Assembly (NCBI RefSeq): GCF_041677825.1
Contig: NZ_JBAYPG010000001.1
Coordinates: 172,168 to 236,167 of the forward strand
Origin: Castellaniella sp041677825
Lineage (GTDB): Bacteria; Pseudomonadota; Gammaproteobacteria; Burkholderiales; Burkholderiaceae_B
Direction of reading: 5' to 3'
Length of the DNA stretch: 64,000 nucleotides
The notes below the pieces were generated by a model. That model ran no database searches and was not told the DNA's origin. It saw only the letters and a program-made list of their open reading frames with translations. The position numbers and the translations under genes were made by a program. Position 1 is the first letter of the stretch. Each line of letters begins with the position of its first letter. This document shows positions 8,516 to 17,285 of the stretch, piece after piece.

Positions 8516-10176
8516 TGAAAGGCCCCGCCCGGATCGTCGTCGAAATCATCCAGCCCGTAGGTGCTGTCCTGGCCGAAGGTCACCGTGGCTGGATCGATGA
8601 CGGGTGCATCCCCCTTGTAGTGCGTGACCATGCCCGGAAAAACCAGTACGGCCGCCACCATCAGGATCTGGATAATGATGAACGGGATGGAACCCATGTA
8701 GATCTGCCCGGTCGTCACCTTGGCGATCAGCTGGCCGGTGACCCGGTCGTGATAGTCTTCCTTGGGTGCCACGGAACGCAGATAGAACAGGGCAAACCCG
8801 AACGGCGGGTGTACGAACGAGGTCTGCATGTTGACCGCGAGCAGCACCCCGAACCAGATCAGGTCAATACCCATTTTTTCGGCGACCGGGCCCAGCAGCG
8901 GCACGATGATGAACGCGAGTTCGAAGAAGTCGAGAAAGAAGGCCAGGAAGAAGGTCATGACACTGACCACCACCAGGAAGCCCAACTCGCCGCCTGGCAC
9001 ATGCAGCAGCAATTGCTCGACCCAGAGATCGCCGTTGATGCCCCTGAAGCTCAGGCTGAATATGGTCGACCCCACCAGGATGAAGACCACGAAACAGGAC
9101 AATCGGGCGGTACTTTCCATGGCCTGGCGCAGCTGCCGCATGGAAAAACGGCCACGCGAGACCGCCATGACCAGCGCGCCGACGGCCCCCATCGCCCCCC
9201 CTTCGGTCGGTGTGGCCAGACCGATGAAGATCGTGCCCAGGACCAGAAAGATGAGTGCCAGTGGCGGAATCATCACAAACACGACGCGCTCGGCCAGCGC
9301 CGACAGGCGCTTCAGGCGCAACCACCGGTTGCCGAGCGCCATGACCAGCGCGGCACAGCCCCAGATCAGCAGGACGATGACGACCCGTTCGTCGACCGGG
9401 ATGTTCTCATGGGTGCTGAAGTAGTGGTTGGAGCCCCAATAGGCGATGGCCGCGGCGATGAGTGTCAGCACCAGCAGAGAACGCAGCCCGCGGTGGCCAT
9501 GTTCGTCCACGAAGCCGCGTGCTTCGGGCGGCAGGGCCGGGACATGCGACGGCCGCACGATGGCCACCAGAAGCACGTACGCCATGTAAGAGCCTGCGAG
9601 GATCAGCCCGGGCAACATGGCGCCCCGGTACATGTCCCCGATCGAGCGCCCCAATTGATCAGCCAGGATGATGAGCACCAGCGAGGGCGGTATGATCTGC
9701 GACAGGGTGCCCGAGGCCGCAATCACGCCCGAAGCCAGGCGGCGGTCGTACCCGTAGCGCAACATGATGGGCAGCGAGATCAGGCCCATTGAAATCACCG
9801 AGGCCGACACCACCCCTGTGGTGGCCGCCAGCAAGGCGCCCACGAAGACCACGGCGATGGCCAGCCCGCCCCGCAGGGGGCCAAACAACTGCCCCACGGT
9901 ATCCAGCAGGTCTTCGGCCATGCCCGAGCGTTCGAGCACCAGGCCCATGAATGTGAAAAATGGTACGGCCAGCAAGGTATCGTTGCTGACGATGCCGAAA
10001 ATGCGCTGCGGCAAGGCCTGGAACAGCAATGGACTCATCAGGTCCAGATCGATGGCCACCAGGCCGTAGAGCACGCCGGTCGCGGCCAGCGAAAAAGCCA
10101 CCGGGAACCCCAGCAAGAGGAATACGATCAGGTTGAAGAACATGATCGGGGCCAGATTGCCGACGATGAATTCCAT
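8512..10176 (-). CDS. dctM: TRAP transporter large permease
   Basis: This is the large membrane subunit (DctM/TRAP-T family) of a sodium-coupled tripartite carboxylate transporter. The 554 residues contain many hydrophobic segments and family signatures such as VPFFTFMGLVLERSGMAE and the glycine-rich GLISLPIMLRYGYD. It is longer than the common ~425-residue form because of a loop around residues 215-260 and a charged C-terminal tail. It follows dctQ by 3 bp and overlaps trpF by 4 bp. No DctP binding-protein gene is present nearby, so the solute receptor must be encoded elsewhere or a partner shared. Confidence 0.93.
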   Translation of the reverse strand: MEFIVGNLAPIMFFNLIVFLLLGFPVAFSLAATGVLYGLVAIDLDLMSPLLFQALPQRIFGIVSNDTLLAVPFFTFMGLVLERSGMAEDLLDTVGQLFGPLRGGLAIAVVFVGALLAATTGVVSASVISMGLISLPIMLRYGYDRRLASGVIAASGTLSQIIPPSLVLIILADQLGRSIGDMYRGAMLPGLILAGSYMAYVLLVAIVRPSHVPALPPEARGFVDEHGHRGLRSLLVLTLIAAAIAYWGSNHYFSTHENIPVDERVVIVLLIWGCAALVMALGNRWLRLKRLSALAERVVFVMIPPLALIFLVLGTIFIGLATPTEGGAMGAVGALVMAVSRGRFSMRQLRQAMESTARLSCFVVFILVGSTIFSLSFRGINGDLWVEQLLLHVPGGELGFLVVVSVMTFFLAFFLDFFELAFIIVPLLGPVAEKMGIDLIWFGVLLAVNMQTSFVHPPFGFALFYLRSVAPKEDYHDRVTGQLIAKVTTGQIYMGSIPFIIIQILMVAAVLVFPGMVTHYKGDAPVIDPATVTFGQDSTYGLDDFDDDPGGAFQ

Positions 10177-10179
10177 GGT

Positions 10180-10785
10180 TCAGTGCCCCTGGCCGTGCGC
10201 GGCCTGGCCTTGTTGCGCCAGCAGATCCTCGACCAGTGCTTCCTCGTCGGTCTTGCGGTCGGATACTTTCATGGGATTGGGGCACCGCCCGCGCAGGAAG
10301 CCAATGCATTTGATGAGGTGTGACAAGCCCGCGAGAATGAGCAGAAAGAAGCCGACGGGGATCAGCAGTTTCGCGGGCCAGCGGATCAGGCCAGCCGTGT
10401 TCGAGGAGAGTTCATGAAGTTCGAAGGACAGCCAGAAATAGGGAATGGACAGCCAGAATACGAGACAGGCCGCCGGCAGCAGAAAGAACAGCACGCCGAA
10501 GATCTCGATACCCACCTGCGTTTTTTCGGACAGCCTCTGAGAGAGGACATCGACGCGTACGTGTTCGTTGCGCAAAAAGGTATACCCCGCGGCCAACAGA
10601 AAAATGGCACCAAACAGATACCATTGCAACTCCAGCCAGGCATTCGAACTCAGGCTCAGGAATTTGCGGAATATCGCATTTCCGGCACTGACCAGCACCA
10701 CCACCAGCACCAGCCATGTCACGGCCCGGCCGACCAGCGTATTGAGTGCATCCACCCAGCGAGACCACAGGAGTAGGAATTTCAT
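10180..10785 (-). CDS. dctQ: TRAP transporter small permease
   Basis: This is the small four-helix membrane subunit of the TRAP transporter. The chosen ATG at 10785 gives MKFLLLWSRWVDALNTLVGR and a 201-residue protein; a longer reading would start at a GTG at 10812 with a less plausible leader. The DctQ signature appears as FRKFLSLSSNAWLELQWYLFG followed by RNEHVRVDVL. It lies 3 bp ahead of dctM. A possible -10 (TATAGAAT) lies in the 107-bp gap after truA, without a convincing -35. Confidence 0.9.
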   Translation of the reverse strand: MKFLLLWSRWVDALNTLVGRAVTWLVLVVVLVSAGNAIFRKFLSLSSNAWLELQWYLFGAIFLLAAGYTFLRNEHVRVDVLSQRLSEKTQVGIEIFGVLFFLLPAACLVFWLSIPYFWLSFELHELSSNTAGLIRWPAKLLIPVGFFLLILAGLSHLIKCIGFLRGRCPNPMKVSDRKTDEEALVEDLLAQQGQAAHGQGH

Positions 10786-10892
10786 GATGTTCCCAGCGAA
10801 GCAGCCGGGCACTTTTGGCGCCCTGCTCGAATAAACCGCTCAATTCTATACGAACCACCAGCCTGCCGACCTCGGTAATCCCCCGAACACGC

Positions 10893-11699
10893 TCAGAAAA
10901 ACAAGGCAAGATGGTGCGCCAATGCCTGTCTGGGCGTCAACAGCGGCAGGCCGTGGCTTGCAGGATAACCGACATGAGCCAGATACAGCCCGTCGGCCAT
11001 GAACGTCGGTGCCGCAAGCCGGCGGTCACGCTGTTCGAGCAAGTCTGCGGCCCATTCAGGCGGCCGGCGACCCCGGCCCACCATGAGCAGCACGCCCATC
11101 AGGTTGCGTACCATGTGGTGCAGGAAGGCATTGCCACGGAACTCGAACAGGAACCACCCCTGACGGCGTTCAACCGTCAGAGCATGCAGCGTTCGCACCG
11201 GACTCGCGGCCTGGCACTCGGATGCCCGGAAGGCGCTGAAGTCATGCTCACCCACCAGGTATCGGGCCGCTGCGCGCATGGCGGCCCCGTCGAGCGCATC
11301 ATGGACCCAGCCCACCCGCCCCCGCAGGACCGGTGAGCGTACGGCGCTTGCGTTGAGCAGGTAGAGATAGGTGCGGTTCTGCGCCTCGAAGCGCGCGTGA
11401 AACAGCTCGCTTACCGGGCGTGCCCATTGCACGGCGACGGCATCGGGCAGCAGGGCATTGACGCCACGAACCCAGGATTCCATGCGGCGTTCGGCCTGAA
11501 CATCGATGTGAATGACTTGCTGCAGGGCATGTACGCCCGCGTCGGTGCGCCCCGCACAGATGGTAGCGCAGCGGGCCCCGCCTAGAAAACGCTGCAACGC
11601 AGCTTCCACGGCATCCTGCACCCCCTTGCCGGCTGGCTGGGTTTGCCACCCATGCCAGCCCTGACCGTTATAGGACAGGCCCAGAGCGATGCGCGCCAT
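10893..11699 (-). CDS. truA: tRNA pseudouridine(38-40) synthase
   Basis: TruA converts uridines 38-40 of the tRNA anticodon arm to pseudouridine. The catalytic aspartate is in ICAGRTDAGVHALQQVIH, and the fold continues with FEAQNRTYLYLLN and HHMVRNLMGVLLMVGRG. The start MARIALGLSYNGQGWHGW at 11699 matches the family; the open frame extends 41 codons upstream into fimV but that part is out-of-frame fimV sequence. The result is a 268-residue protein, a normal length. It begins 7 bp after the fimV stop, as in related Burkholderiales genomes. Confidence 0.95.
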   Translation of the reverse strand: MARIALGLSYNGQGWHGWQTQPAGKGVQDAVEAALQRFLGGARCATICAGRTDAGVHALQQVIHIDVQAERRMESWVRGVNALLPDAVAVQWARPVSELFHARFEAQNRTYLYLLNASAVRSPVLRGRVGWVHDALDGAAMRAAARYLVGEHDFSAFRASECQAASPVRTLHALTVERRQGWFLFEFRGNAFLHHMVRNLMGVLLMVGRGRRPPEWAADLLEQRDRRLAAPTFMADGLYLAHVGYPASHGLPLLTPRQALAHHLALFF

Positions 11700-11706
11700 G
11701 GGCGCC

Positions 11707-14316
11707 CTACTTGAGGTCGAGGTCGATATCCCGGATCTTTTCACTGACCATGGACTGCGCCTGGCTGGCTTCGAGCGCGGCAGCCTCGCGCGCCTTGCTG
11801 GCCTTGCGCAAGACCCAGGCAAAGATCAGGACCAGCAGGACGAGCACCCCGGACAGGAGTTTGACGACATGCTGTTGCCACCATGATTCGGGGCCCGATG
11901 CAGGGGCCTGTGGCGTGGCGGCCGCCGTTTTCGGCGTACCTTCGGCCGGCTGGGGCAGCTTGATGACGGCCCCCGAGCCTGCGGCCTGGGTGCCTGGCGC
12001 GCCGGATACCGAATCGATCGTGCTCGCCGAGCCTGCCGCACCCGGTGCACCCGCTGGTTCTGCCGATTGCGGCACGCTTGCCGGGGCGGTGGCGTCGGCG
12101 GGTGCCGCGGCATGCCCGGGGCCCGCTTCGGCCGAGCGGGCAGACCCGTCCGTGACGGCGGCCCCAGCACTGCGCGCGGCGTCTGTGGCGCCTGCCGACT
12201 TGCGGGCATCACCTGTCTTTGCGTCGCCCGCATCGGGCCTGGCGAGTCTACCATCCGCCGGCCCCCGGGCGTCCGCAGGGCCGGCATCCACCGCCGAGGC
12301 ACTGGCCTCGCCGCCATCGACCGCTTCGGCAGCGCCACTGGCCACCCTGGAACCGCCATCGACCTCTTCGGCAGCGCGTGCGGCAGGGTGGGTCTCCCTG
12401 GCCAAAACACCAGCCTCGCTGGCATTGCCAGCCGCTTCGTCAGCGCCCGCCGTCGTACGCTGCCCTGAGCCGGCGGCGACGCCTTCGGGACCTGCGACGC
12501 CCTGCGCTCGCTCGCCAGCCACTGGAGTACCTGCAGCACCTGAATCCGCCGCGACGCCTTCGGGACCAGCGACACCCTGCGCACGGCCGACGTCCTCTGG
12601 GGTGCCTGCGGCGCCTGAACCCGTGGCGACGCTTTCGGGACTTGCAGCACCCTGCACACGTTCAACGTCCTCTGGGGTGCCTGAGGCGCCTGAATCCGCG
12701 GCATCCGCCATGGCGGCGCCTGCCGCTCCGGTGCCTTCCGTTGGCGCCGCCGTACCTGTGGCATCGGGCATCCCGACGCCAGCCGGGCCAGCCGGGGCGG
12801 ACTGTTGTGCGGGTTCGTCCGAAGAATCGCCCATGACATCAGCGAGGTGCCCCAGAGAACTGCCCAGGCTCTCGACGCCCTGCACAATGGCCGCACGGGC
12901 GGCTTCCCCCTGTGCCTTGAGGGCCTGATCCAGATGCTTGATGTTGTCTTCGAGCTGGCTGATGCGGGACTTGGTCTCTTCGAGCGCATGCTCACGCGCC
13001 GTGGCGGTGTCCGGATCTTCGGCGGCCCTGGTGGCATCGATGCCTGCCGCCGCGGATGAGGAATCGGCTGCAGACGGGCCCGGGCCAGCAGAGCCGTTGG
13101 CTGAATCACCCGATGCAGGGGCAGCCTCGTTCGTGGCACCATGACCCGATGCCGCAGCCTGGACACCGCCGGCCACCGACGAATCAGGCATCTGGCCTGC
13201 CCCCCCCTGCCCGGATGCCACAGCCCCATGCGAGCGCGCTGCATCAGGCACCGGCCCCGTATCCGACAGGACCGACGGCCTCGAGATCGCGTCTGCGCCC
13301 GCCAGGGCGGCCGGACCAATCGAAGCCCCGGATGCCGCCGACCCCGACCGGAGCGCGTGGTCGGAATCCGCACTGGCTGCAGGCGCAGCAGGTTCCGTCA
13401 GGCGCAAGCGGTCTTGCGTCTCGGGCACGGACAACGCCGGAGGCTGCACCGGTGCATTCGATGCGGGCGCTTCGACCGCCTGCGCCTGGCTGGCCATCGC
13501 ACGGTCGATGGCAGCCATGCTGGGCACCGAATCTGCCATCGAACCACGCAAGCGCTTGAAGGCTGCGACATGGGCCATGAACTGACGCCGGGCCTCGGCA
13601 TCGGAAATGGACAGAATTTCCGCCAGATCGGGCATCTGCAGCGTAGCGCCTGCACGCACCAGATTGACGTTGTCATGGATGAAGGCGCGCGGGTTCACGC
13701 GCTGAAACGCCATCATGAGCTGATAGATGGACGCGCCTTGCGGGACACGGTAGCGGCTGATCTTGAACAGATTGTCGCCGCGCTTGACGAGTATGGCTTC
13801 TGCCGGGGGCTGCGCGTGCGCGGATGACGTGGAGGCACCACGCGAGCCGGCGCCCAGCCCCGCTGAGGCCCCTTTGCCCGGCGCAGGCGACACCAGAGAC
13901 ACCTGATAGCGCTGCTGGCCACTGGCCGTGGAGACATCGAGCAGCAGATCGGCCAGATCGGCCACGAAGGGACGATCGGAGGACACACGCAGCACCCTTC
14001 TGTCGCCTCCGGCAGCCGATGGCACCACCGAAACCTGCAGGCTGTCGAGTGCCACAGGTGGCGTCAGACCCGCTGCCTGCCATTCGACAGCCGGTGCGGG
14101 GCGAGCCGAGAGCGTATCCTGATCGGCCTGTGTGAGGTCGGACACTGGAATCAGCACCAGGAAAGGTTCGCCCGCAACGGACGCCAGCCGCGCGTGACCG
14201 AACGATGCCGCATGCGCTGCCCCGGCCGCCAGAAGGCTGCTGCCCAGCACGCCAATGGCCAGGCAGCCTGTGGAAAGATGACGAAATCGTGACAGGCGGC
14301 GGGCCGTGATGTTCAT
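11707..14316 (-). CDS. fimV: FimV-like peptidoglycan-binding protein with LysM domain
   Basis: This is an inner-membrane hub protein of the FimV/HubP family, involved in polar organisation and type IV pilus function. The 869 residues comprise a signal peptide (to AHA), the conserved N-terminal FimV domain (ASFGHARLASVAGEPF), a LysM-like motif (ILVKRGDNLFKISRYRVPQG) and an acidic Ala/Gly/Ser-rich region with a short coiled coil (EETKSRISQLEDNIKHLDQ). Three 25-residue repeats follow, then one membrane helix (LLSGVLVLLVLIFAWVL). It ends only about 30 residues after that helix (EKIRDIDLDLK), so the cytoplasmic TPR-containing domain of Pseudomonas FimV is missing. It sits between asd and truA, the conserved location. 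Confidence 0.88.
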   Translation of the reverse strand: MNITARRLSRFRHLSTGCLAIGVLGSSLLAAGAAHAASFGHARLASVAGEPFLVLIPVSDLTQADQDTLSARPAPAVEWQAAGLTPPVALDSLQVSVVPSAAGGDRRVLRVSSDRPFVADLADLLLDVSTASGQQRYQVSLVSPAPGKGASAGLGAGSRGASTSSAHAQPPAEAILVKRGDNLFKISRYRVPQGASIYQLMMAFQRVNPRAFIHDNVNLVRAGATLQMPDLAEILSISDAEARRQFMAHVAAFKRLRGSMADSVPSMAAIDRAMASQAQAVEAPASNAPVQPPALSVPETQDRLRLTEPAAPAASADSDHALRSGSAASGASIGPAALAGADAISRPSVLSDTGPVPDAARSHGAVASGQGGAGQMPDSSVAGGVQAAASGHGATNEAAPASGDSANGSAGPGPSAADSSSAAAGIDATRAAEDPDTATAREHALEETKSRISQLEDNIKHLDQALKAQGEAARAAIVQGVESLGSSLGHLADVMGDSSDEPAQQSAPAGPAGVGMPDATGTAAPTEGTGAAGAAMADAADSGASGTPEDVERVQGAASPESVATGSGAAGTPEDVGRAQGVAGPEGVAADSGAAGTPVAGERAQGVAGPEGVAAGSGQRTTAGADEAAGNASEAGVLARETHPAARAAEEVDGGSRVASGAAEAVDGGEASASAVDAGPADARGPADGRLARPDAGDAKTGDARKSAGATDAARSAGAAVTDGSARSAEAGPGHAAAPADATAPASVPQSAEPAGAPGAAGSASTIDSVSGAPGTQAAGSGAVIKLPQPAEGTPKTAAATPQAPASGPESWWQQHVVKLLSGVLVLLVLIFAWVLRKASKAREAAALEASQAQSMVSEKIRDIDLDLK
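12476..12700. repeat. Three tandem 75-bp repeats inside fimV
   Basis: Units start at 12476, 12551 and 12626 and each begins with GCGAC followed by a cytosine- and glycine-codon-rich block. They encode 25-residue repeats on the minus strand of the type GAAGTPEDVGRAQGVAGPEG. The units are imperfect but keep the 75-bp period, so copy number can change without a frameshift. They lie in the disordered periplasmic linker. Confidence 0.85.
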
Positions 14317-15444
14317 TCAGAGTTCACCCAGAGCAATACGCAACATGCGTCGTAGTGGTTCGGCAGCACCCCACAGGAGTTGATCACCTACGGTGAAGGC
14401 GCTGAGATACTGCGGCCCCATGGACATCTTGCGCAAGCGGCCAACGGGAATATCTAGAGTACCAGTGACCGCCACGGGTGTCAGGTCGCGCATGGAGGAC
14501 TCTTTTTCATTCGGAATCAGCCGGGCCCATTCGGTGCCGCTGCGCACCGCCCGTTCGATTTCAGCGAGCGGAATGTCTGCGCGCAGCTTGATGGTCAATG
14601 CCTGACTGTGGCAGCGCATGGCGCCGATGCGCACGCACAGGCCATCGACGGGGATCGGATCACCCCCCCCTGAACCCCGTCCGAGAATCTTGTTGGTTTC
14701 GGCACCGCCCTTCCATTCTTCGCGTGAAACACCGTTGCCCAGATCCTTGTCGATCCAGGGAATCAGGCTGCCCCCCAACGGGACGCCGAAGTGTTCCTGC
14801 GGCAGGTCGCCTGCCTGCTGGGCATGCAGCACCCCACGATCGATTTCCAGTATGGCGGATGCCGGGTCATCGAGCAGCGGGCGCACGGATTGATTGAGCA
14901 AGCCAAACTGGACCAGAAGCTCGCGCATGTGGCGCGCGCCCCCGCCCGAGGCCGCCTGGTAGGTCATGGAACTCAGCCATTCGACCATGTCGGCCTTGAA
15001 CAGCCCGGCCAGCCCCATCAACATGCAGCTGACCGTGCAATTGCCGCCGATGAAGTCGCGCACTCCGCGCTGCATCGCAGCATCGATGACCGGGCGGTTG
15101 ACCGGGTCGAGCACGATGACCGCATCGTCTTTCATGCGCAGCGTACTGGCGGCATCGATCCAGATGCCGCCCCAGCCCGCCGAACGCAGCGCCGGGTAGA
15201 CCGCCGAGGTGTAATCGCCACCCTGGGTGGACAGAATGATGGGCAGCTTCTGCAGGGCGGCGATGTCGTGCGCATCCTGCAGCGGGCCCGTGCCGTCGGC
15301 CCAGCGCGGTGCCCTGCCGCCGGCGTTGCTGGTTGAAAAGAATACCGGCTCGAACAGTGAGAAATCATTCTCTTCGCGCATGCGCTGCATGAGCACGGAA
15401 CCCACCATGCCGCGCCATCCCACCAAACCAACTGCCTGAACCAT
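14317..15444 (-). CDS. asd: Aspartate-semialdehyde dehydrogenase
   Basis: This enzyme reduces aspartyl phosphate to aspartate semialdehyde, the branch point to lysine/diaminopimelate, threonine and methionine. The N-terminal NADP-binding stretch is VGLVGWRGMVGSVLMQRM, and the catalytic cysteine lies in FIGGNCTVSCMLMGL. The 375-residue length fits the gammaproteobacterial-type Asd. The gene lies between leuB (52 bp upstream) and fimV (adjacent, no spacer) on the same strand, a conserved arrangement. Confidence 0.96.
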   Translation of the reverse strand: MVQAVGLVGWRGMVGSVLMQRMREENDFSLFEPVFFSTSNAGGRAPRWADGTGPLQDAHDIAALQKLPIILSTQGGDYTSAVYPALRSAGWGGIWIDAASTLRMKDDAVIVLDPVNRPVIDAAMQRGVRDFIGGNCTVSCMLMGLAGLFKADMVEWLSSMTYQAASGGGARHMRELLVQFGLLNQSVRPLLDDPASAILEIDRGVLHAQQAGDLPQEHFGVPLGGSLIPWIDKDLGNGVSREEWKGGAETNKILGRGSGGGDPIPVDGLCVRIGAMRCHSQALTIKLRADIPLAEIERAVRSGTEWARLIPNEKESSMRDLTPVAVTGTLDIPVGRLRKMSMGPQYLSAFTVGDQLLWGAAEPLRRMLRIALGEL

Positions 15445-15496
15445 GAAAATCTGCCCGAAACAAAAAGCGAAACTGCGTTGAACGCACTGAATCCTT

Positions 15497-16573
15497 CTAT
15501 TTTAATGCTTTCAGCACAGCATCGCCCATTTCGGTGGTCGACACCCGGATCGTGCCCGGCTCATGGAGGTCTGGCGTGCGCAAACCCTGGGCCAGAACCT
15601 GCCCGACCGCCTGCTCGATACGCCGGGCAGCGGCGGACTGATCGAGCGAATGCCGCAGCATCATGGCCACTGACAGGATCATCGCCAGCGGATTGGCCTC
15701 GTTCTTGCCGGCGATGTCGGGGGCCGACCCGTGACAGGGCTCGTACAGGCCCTGACGGCTCGCATTCAGTGATGCCGAAGGCAACATGCCAATGGAGCCC
15801 GTCAGCATGGCTGCCTCGTCGGACAGGATGTCGCCGAAGAGGTTCCCCGTGACGATCACATCGAACGCCTTGGGGGCCTTGACCAGTTGCATGGCGGCGT
15901 TGTCCACATACATGTGGCTGAGCTCGACCTGGGGGTATTCGCGGGCCACCTCGATCACGGTGCTGCGCCACAACTGGGACGTCTCGAGCACGTTGGACTT
16001 GTCGACGCTGCACAGCCTGCCCTGGCGCCGGGCGGCCGCCTGGAAGGCGACATGGGCAATGCGACGGATTTCCCCTTGCGCATAATGCATGGTGTCGTAG
16101 CCCTGCTTCTGGCCCGCCCAAGGTCCCTCTTCGAGGACGCGCACGCCGCGCGGCTGACCAAAGTAGATGTCGCCAGTCAGCTCACGCACGATGAGGATGT
16201 CGAGCCCGGAAACAATCTCGGGCTTGAGCGAAGACGCATTGGCCAGTTCTTCGTACAGAATGGCCGGCCGCAGGTTGGCGAACAGGCCCAGTGCCTTGCG
16301 CAGGCCCAGTACGGCTTGTTCGGGTCTCAGGGCGCGGTCGAGCTGGTCGTATTTCCAGTCGCCCACGGCACCGAACAGAATGGCATCCGCTGAACGCGCC
16401 AGTTCGAGCGTGGCATCGGGCAGCGGGTGGCCAGCGACGTCATAGGCCGCCCCGCCAACGGGCGCCTGCTGAAGGTCGAGCCCCAGATCCAGGGCCTCGA
16501 GCACCCGCACGGCCTGTGCGGTGATTTCGGGCCCGATGCCATCGCCCGGCAATACAGCAATACGAACAGTCAT
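15497..16573 (-). CDS. leuB: 3-isopropylmalate dehydrogenase
   Basis: LeuB oxidises and decarboxylates 3-isopropylmalate using NAD in leucine synthesis. The 358-residue protein shows the family's substrate- and metal-binding segments: ERALRPEQAVLGLRKAL-like N-terminal region, the lysine/tyrosine region around DTMHYAQGEIRRIAHVAF, VDNAAMQLVKAPKAFDVIVT, GNLFGDILSDEAAMLTGSIG and the NAD-binding HGSAPDIAGKNEANP. It follows leuD after about 60 bp in the leuC-leuD-leuB operon. Confidence 0.97.
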   Translation of the reverse strand: MTVRIAVLPGDGIGPEITAQAVRVLEALDLGLDLQQAPVGGAAYDVAGHPLPDATLELARSADAILFGAVGDWKYDQLDRALRPEQAVLGLRKALGLFANLRPAILYEELANASSLKPEIVSGLDILIVRELTGDIYFGQPRGVRVLEEGPWAGQKQGYDTMHYAQGEIRRIAHVAFQAAARRQGRLCSVDKSNVLETSQLWRSTVIEVAREYPQVELSHMYVDNAAMQLVKAPKAFDVIVTGNLFGDILSDEAAMLTGSIGMLPSASLNASRQGLYEPCHGSAPDIAGKNEANPLAMILSVAMMLRHSLDQSAAARRIEQAVGQVLAQGLRTPDLHEPGTIRVSTTEMGDAVLKALK

Positions 16574-16635
16574 GTTTCATCCATCATGAGTACCGGACAT
16601 CACACCATTGCAAAACGAAAGCCATGGCGCGGTTT

Positions 16636-17283
16636 TCATCGAGCAGTCTTGTCGAGCCACGGGTGGCGCGCCAGCCGGGCGGCCTCGAAGGCGCGGATCT
16701 GGTCGGCGTGCAGCAGCGTCTGGCCGATTTCATCCAGGCCCTTGAGCAGGGATTCCTTGCGGTAGGCATCGACTTCGAACGACCAGACAGAACCGTCTGG
16801 TGCAGTGACCTGCTGGGCCGCGAGGTCGATCGCAAGCTGGAAACCCGGCGTGGCCTCGACCGCCTTGAACAGCCCGGCAACGACGTCTTCGGGCAGAATC
16901 ACCGGCAACAATCCGTTCTTGAAGCTGTTGTTGAAGAAGATATCCGCGTACGAGGGGGCAACCAGCGCCCGGAAGCCGTACTGCTGCAGGGCCCACGGCG
17001 CGTGCTCACGGCTGGAACCGCAACCGAAGTTGCGCCGGCACAACAGAATGGAGGCCCCCTGGTAGCGCGGCTGATTGAGGACGAAATCCGGGTTCAGCGG
17101 CCGCGTGGTGTTGTCCATGCCCGGCTCGCCGTGATCCAGGTAACGCAGTTCATCGAACAGGTTCGGGCCGAAGCCGGTACGCTTGATGGATTTGAGAAAC
17201 TGCTTCGGGATGATGAGATCGGTATCGACATTCTCGCGGTCGAGCGGGGCCACCAGCCCCTGATGCTGGGTGAAGGCTTGCAT
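16636..17283 (-). CDS. leuD: 3-isopropylmalate dehydratase small subunit
   Basis: LeuD partners LeuC to isomerise 2-isopropylmalate to 3-isopropylmalate. The 215-residue protein has NVDTDLIIPKQFLKS and the swivel-domain motif NFGCGSSREHAPWAL. Two in-frame ATGs exist at 17289 and 17283. The second is preferred because AGGA lies 6 nt ahead of it, while the first sits directly against AGGA, although the first would make an ATGA overlap with the leuC stop. The product then begins MQAFTQHQGLVAPLDREN, matching the family length. Confidence 0.96.
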   Translation of the reverse strand: MQAFTQHQGLVAPLDRENVDTDLIIPKQFLKSIKRTGFGPNLFDELRYLDHGEPGMDNTTRPLNPDFVLNQPRYQGASILLCRRNFGCGSSREHAPWALQQYGFRALVAPSYADIFFNNSFKNGLLPVILPEDVVAGLFKAVEATPGFQLAIDLAAQQVTAPDGSVWSFEVDAYRKESLLKGLDEIGQTLLHADQIRAFEAARLARHPWLDKTAR

Positions 17284-17285
17284 GG

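Noticed and set aside
8515..9792. A 425-codon plus-strand frame opposite dctM
   Set aside because: Shadow of dctM; the product is rich in His, Gln and Arg with no family features.
10786..10892. A dctP gene or small ORF between truA and dctQ
   Set aside because: Only 107 bp; contains a possible -10 but no credible coding sequence.
11700..11822. N-terminal extension of truA into fimV
   Set aside because: The homologous start is MARIALGLSYNG at 11699; upstream codons are fimV read in another frame.
11711..12928. A 405-codon plus-strand Ala/Ser/Pro-rich frame opposite fimV
   Set aside because: Its repeats are the complement of the fimV linker repeats; no independent coding evidence.
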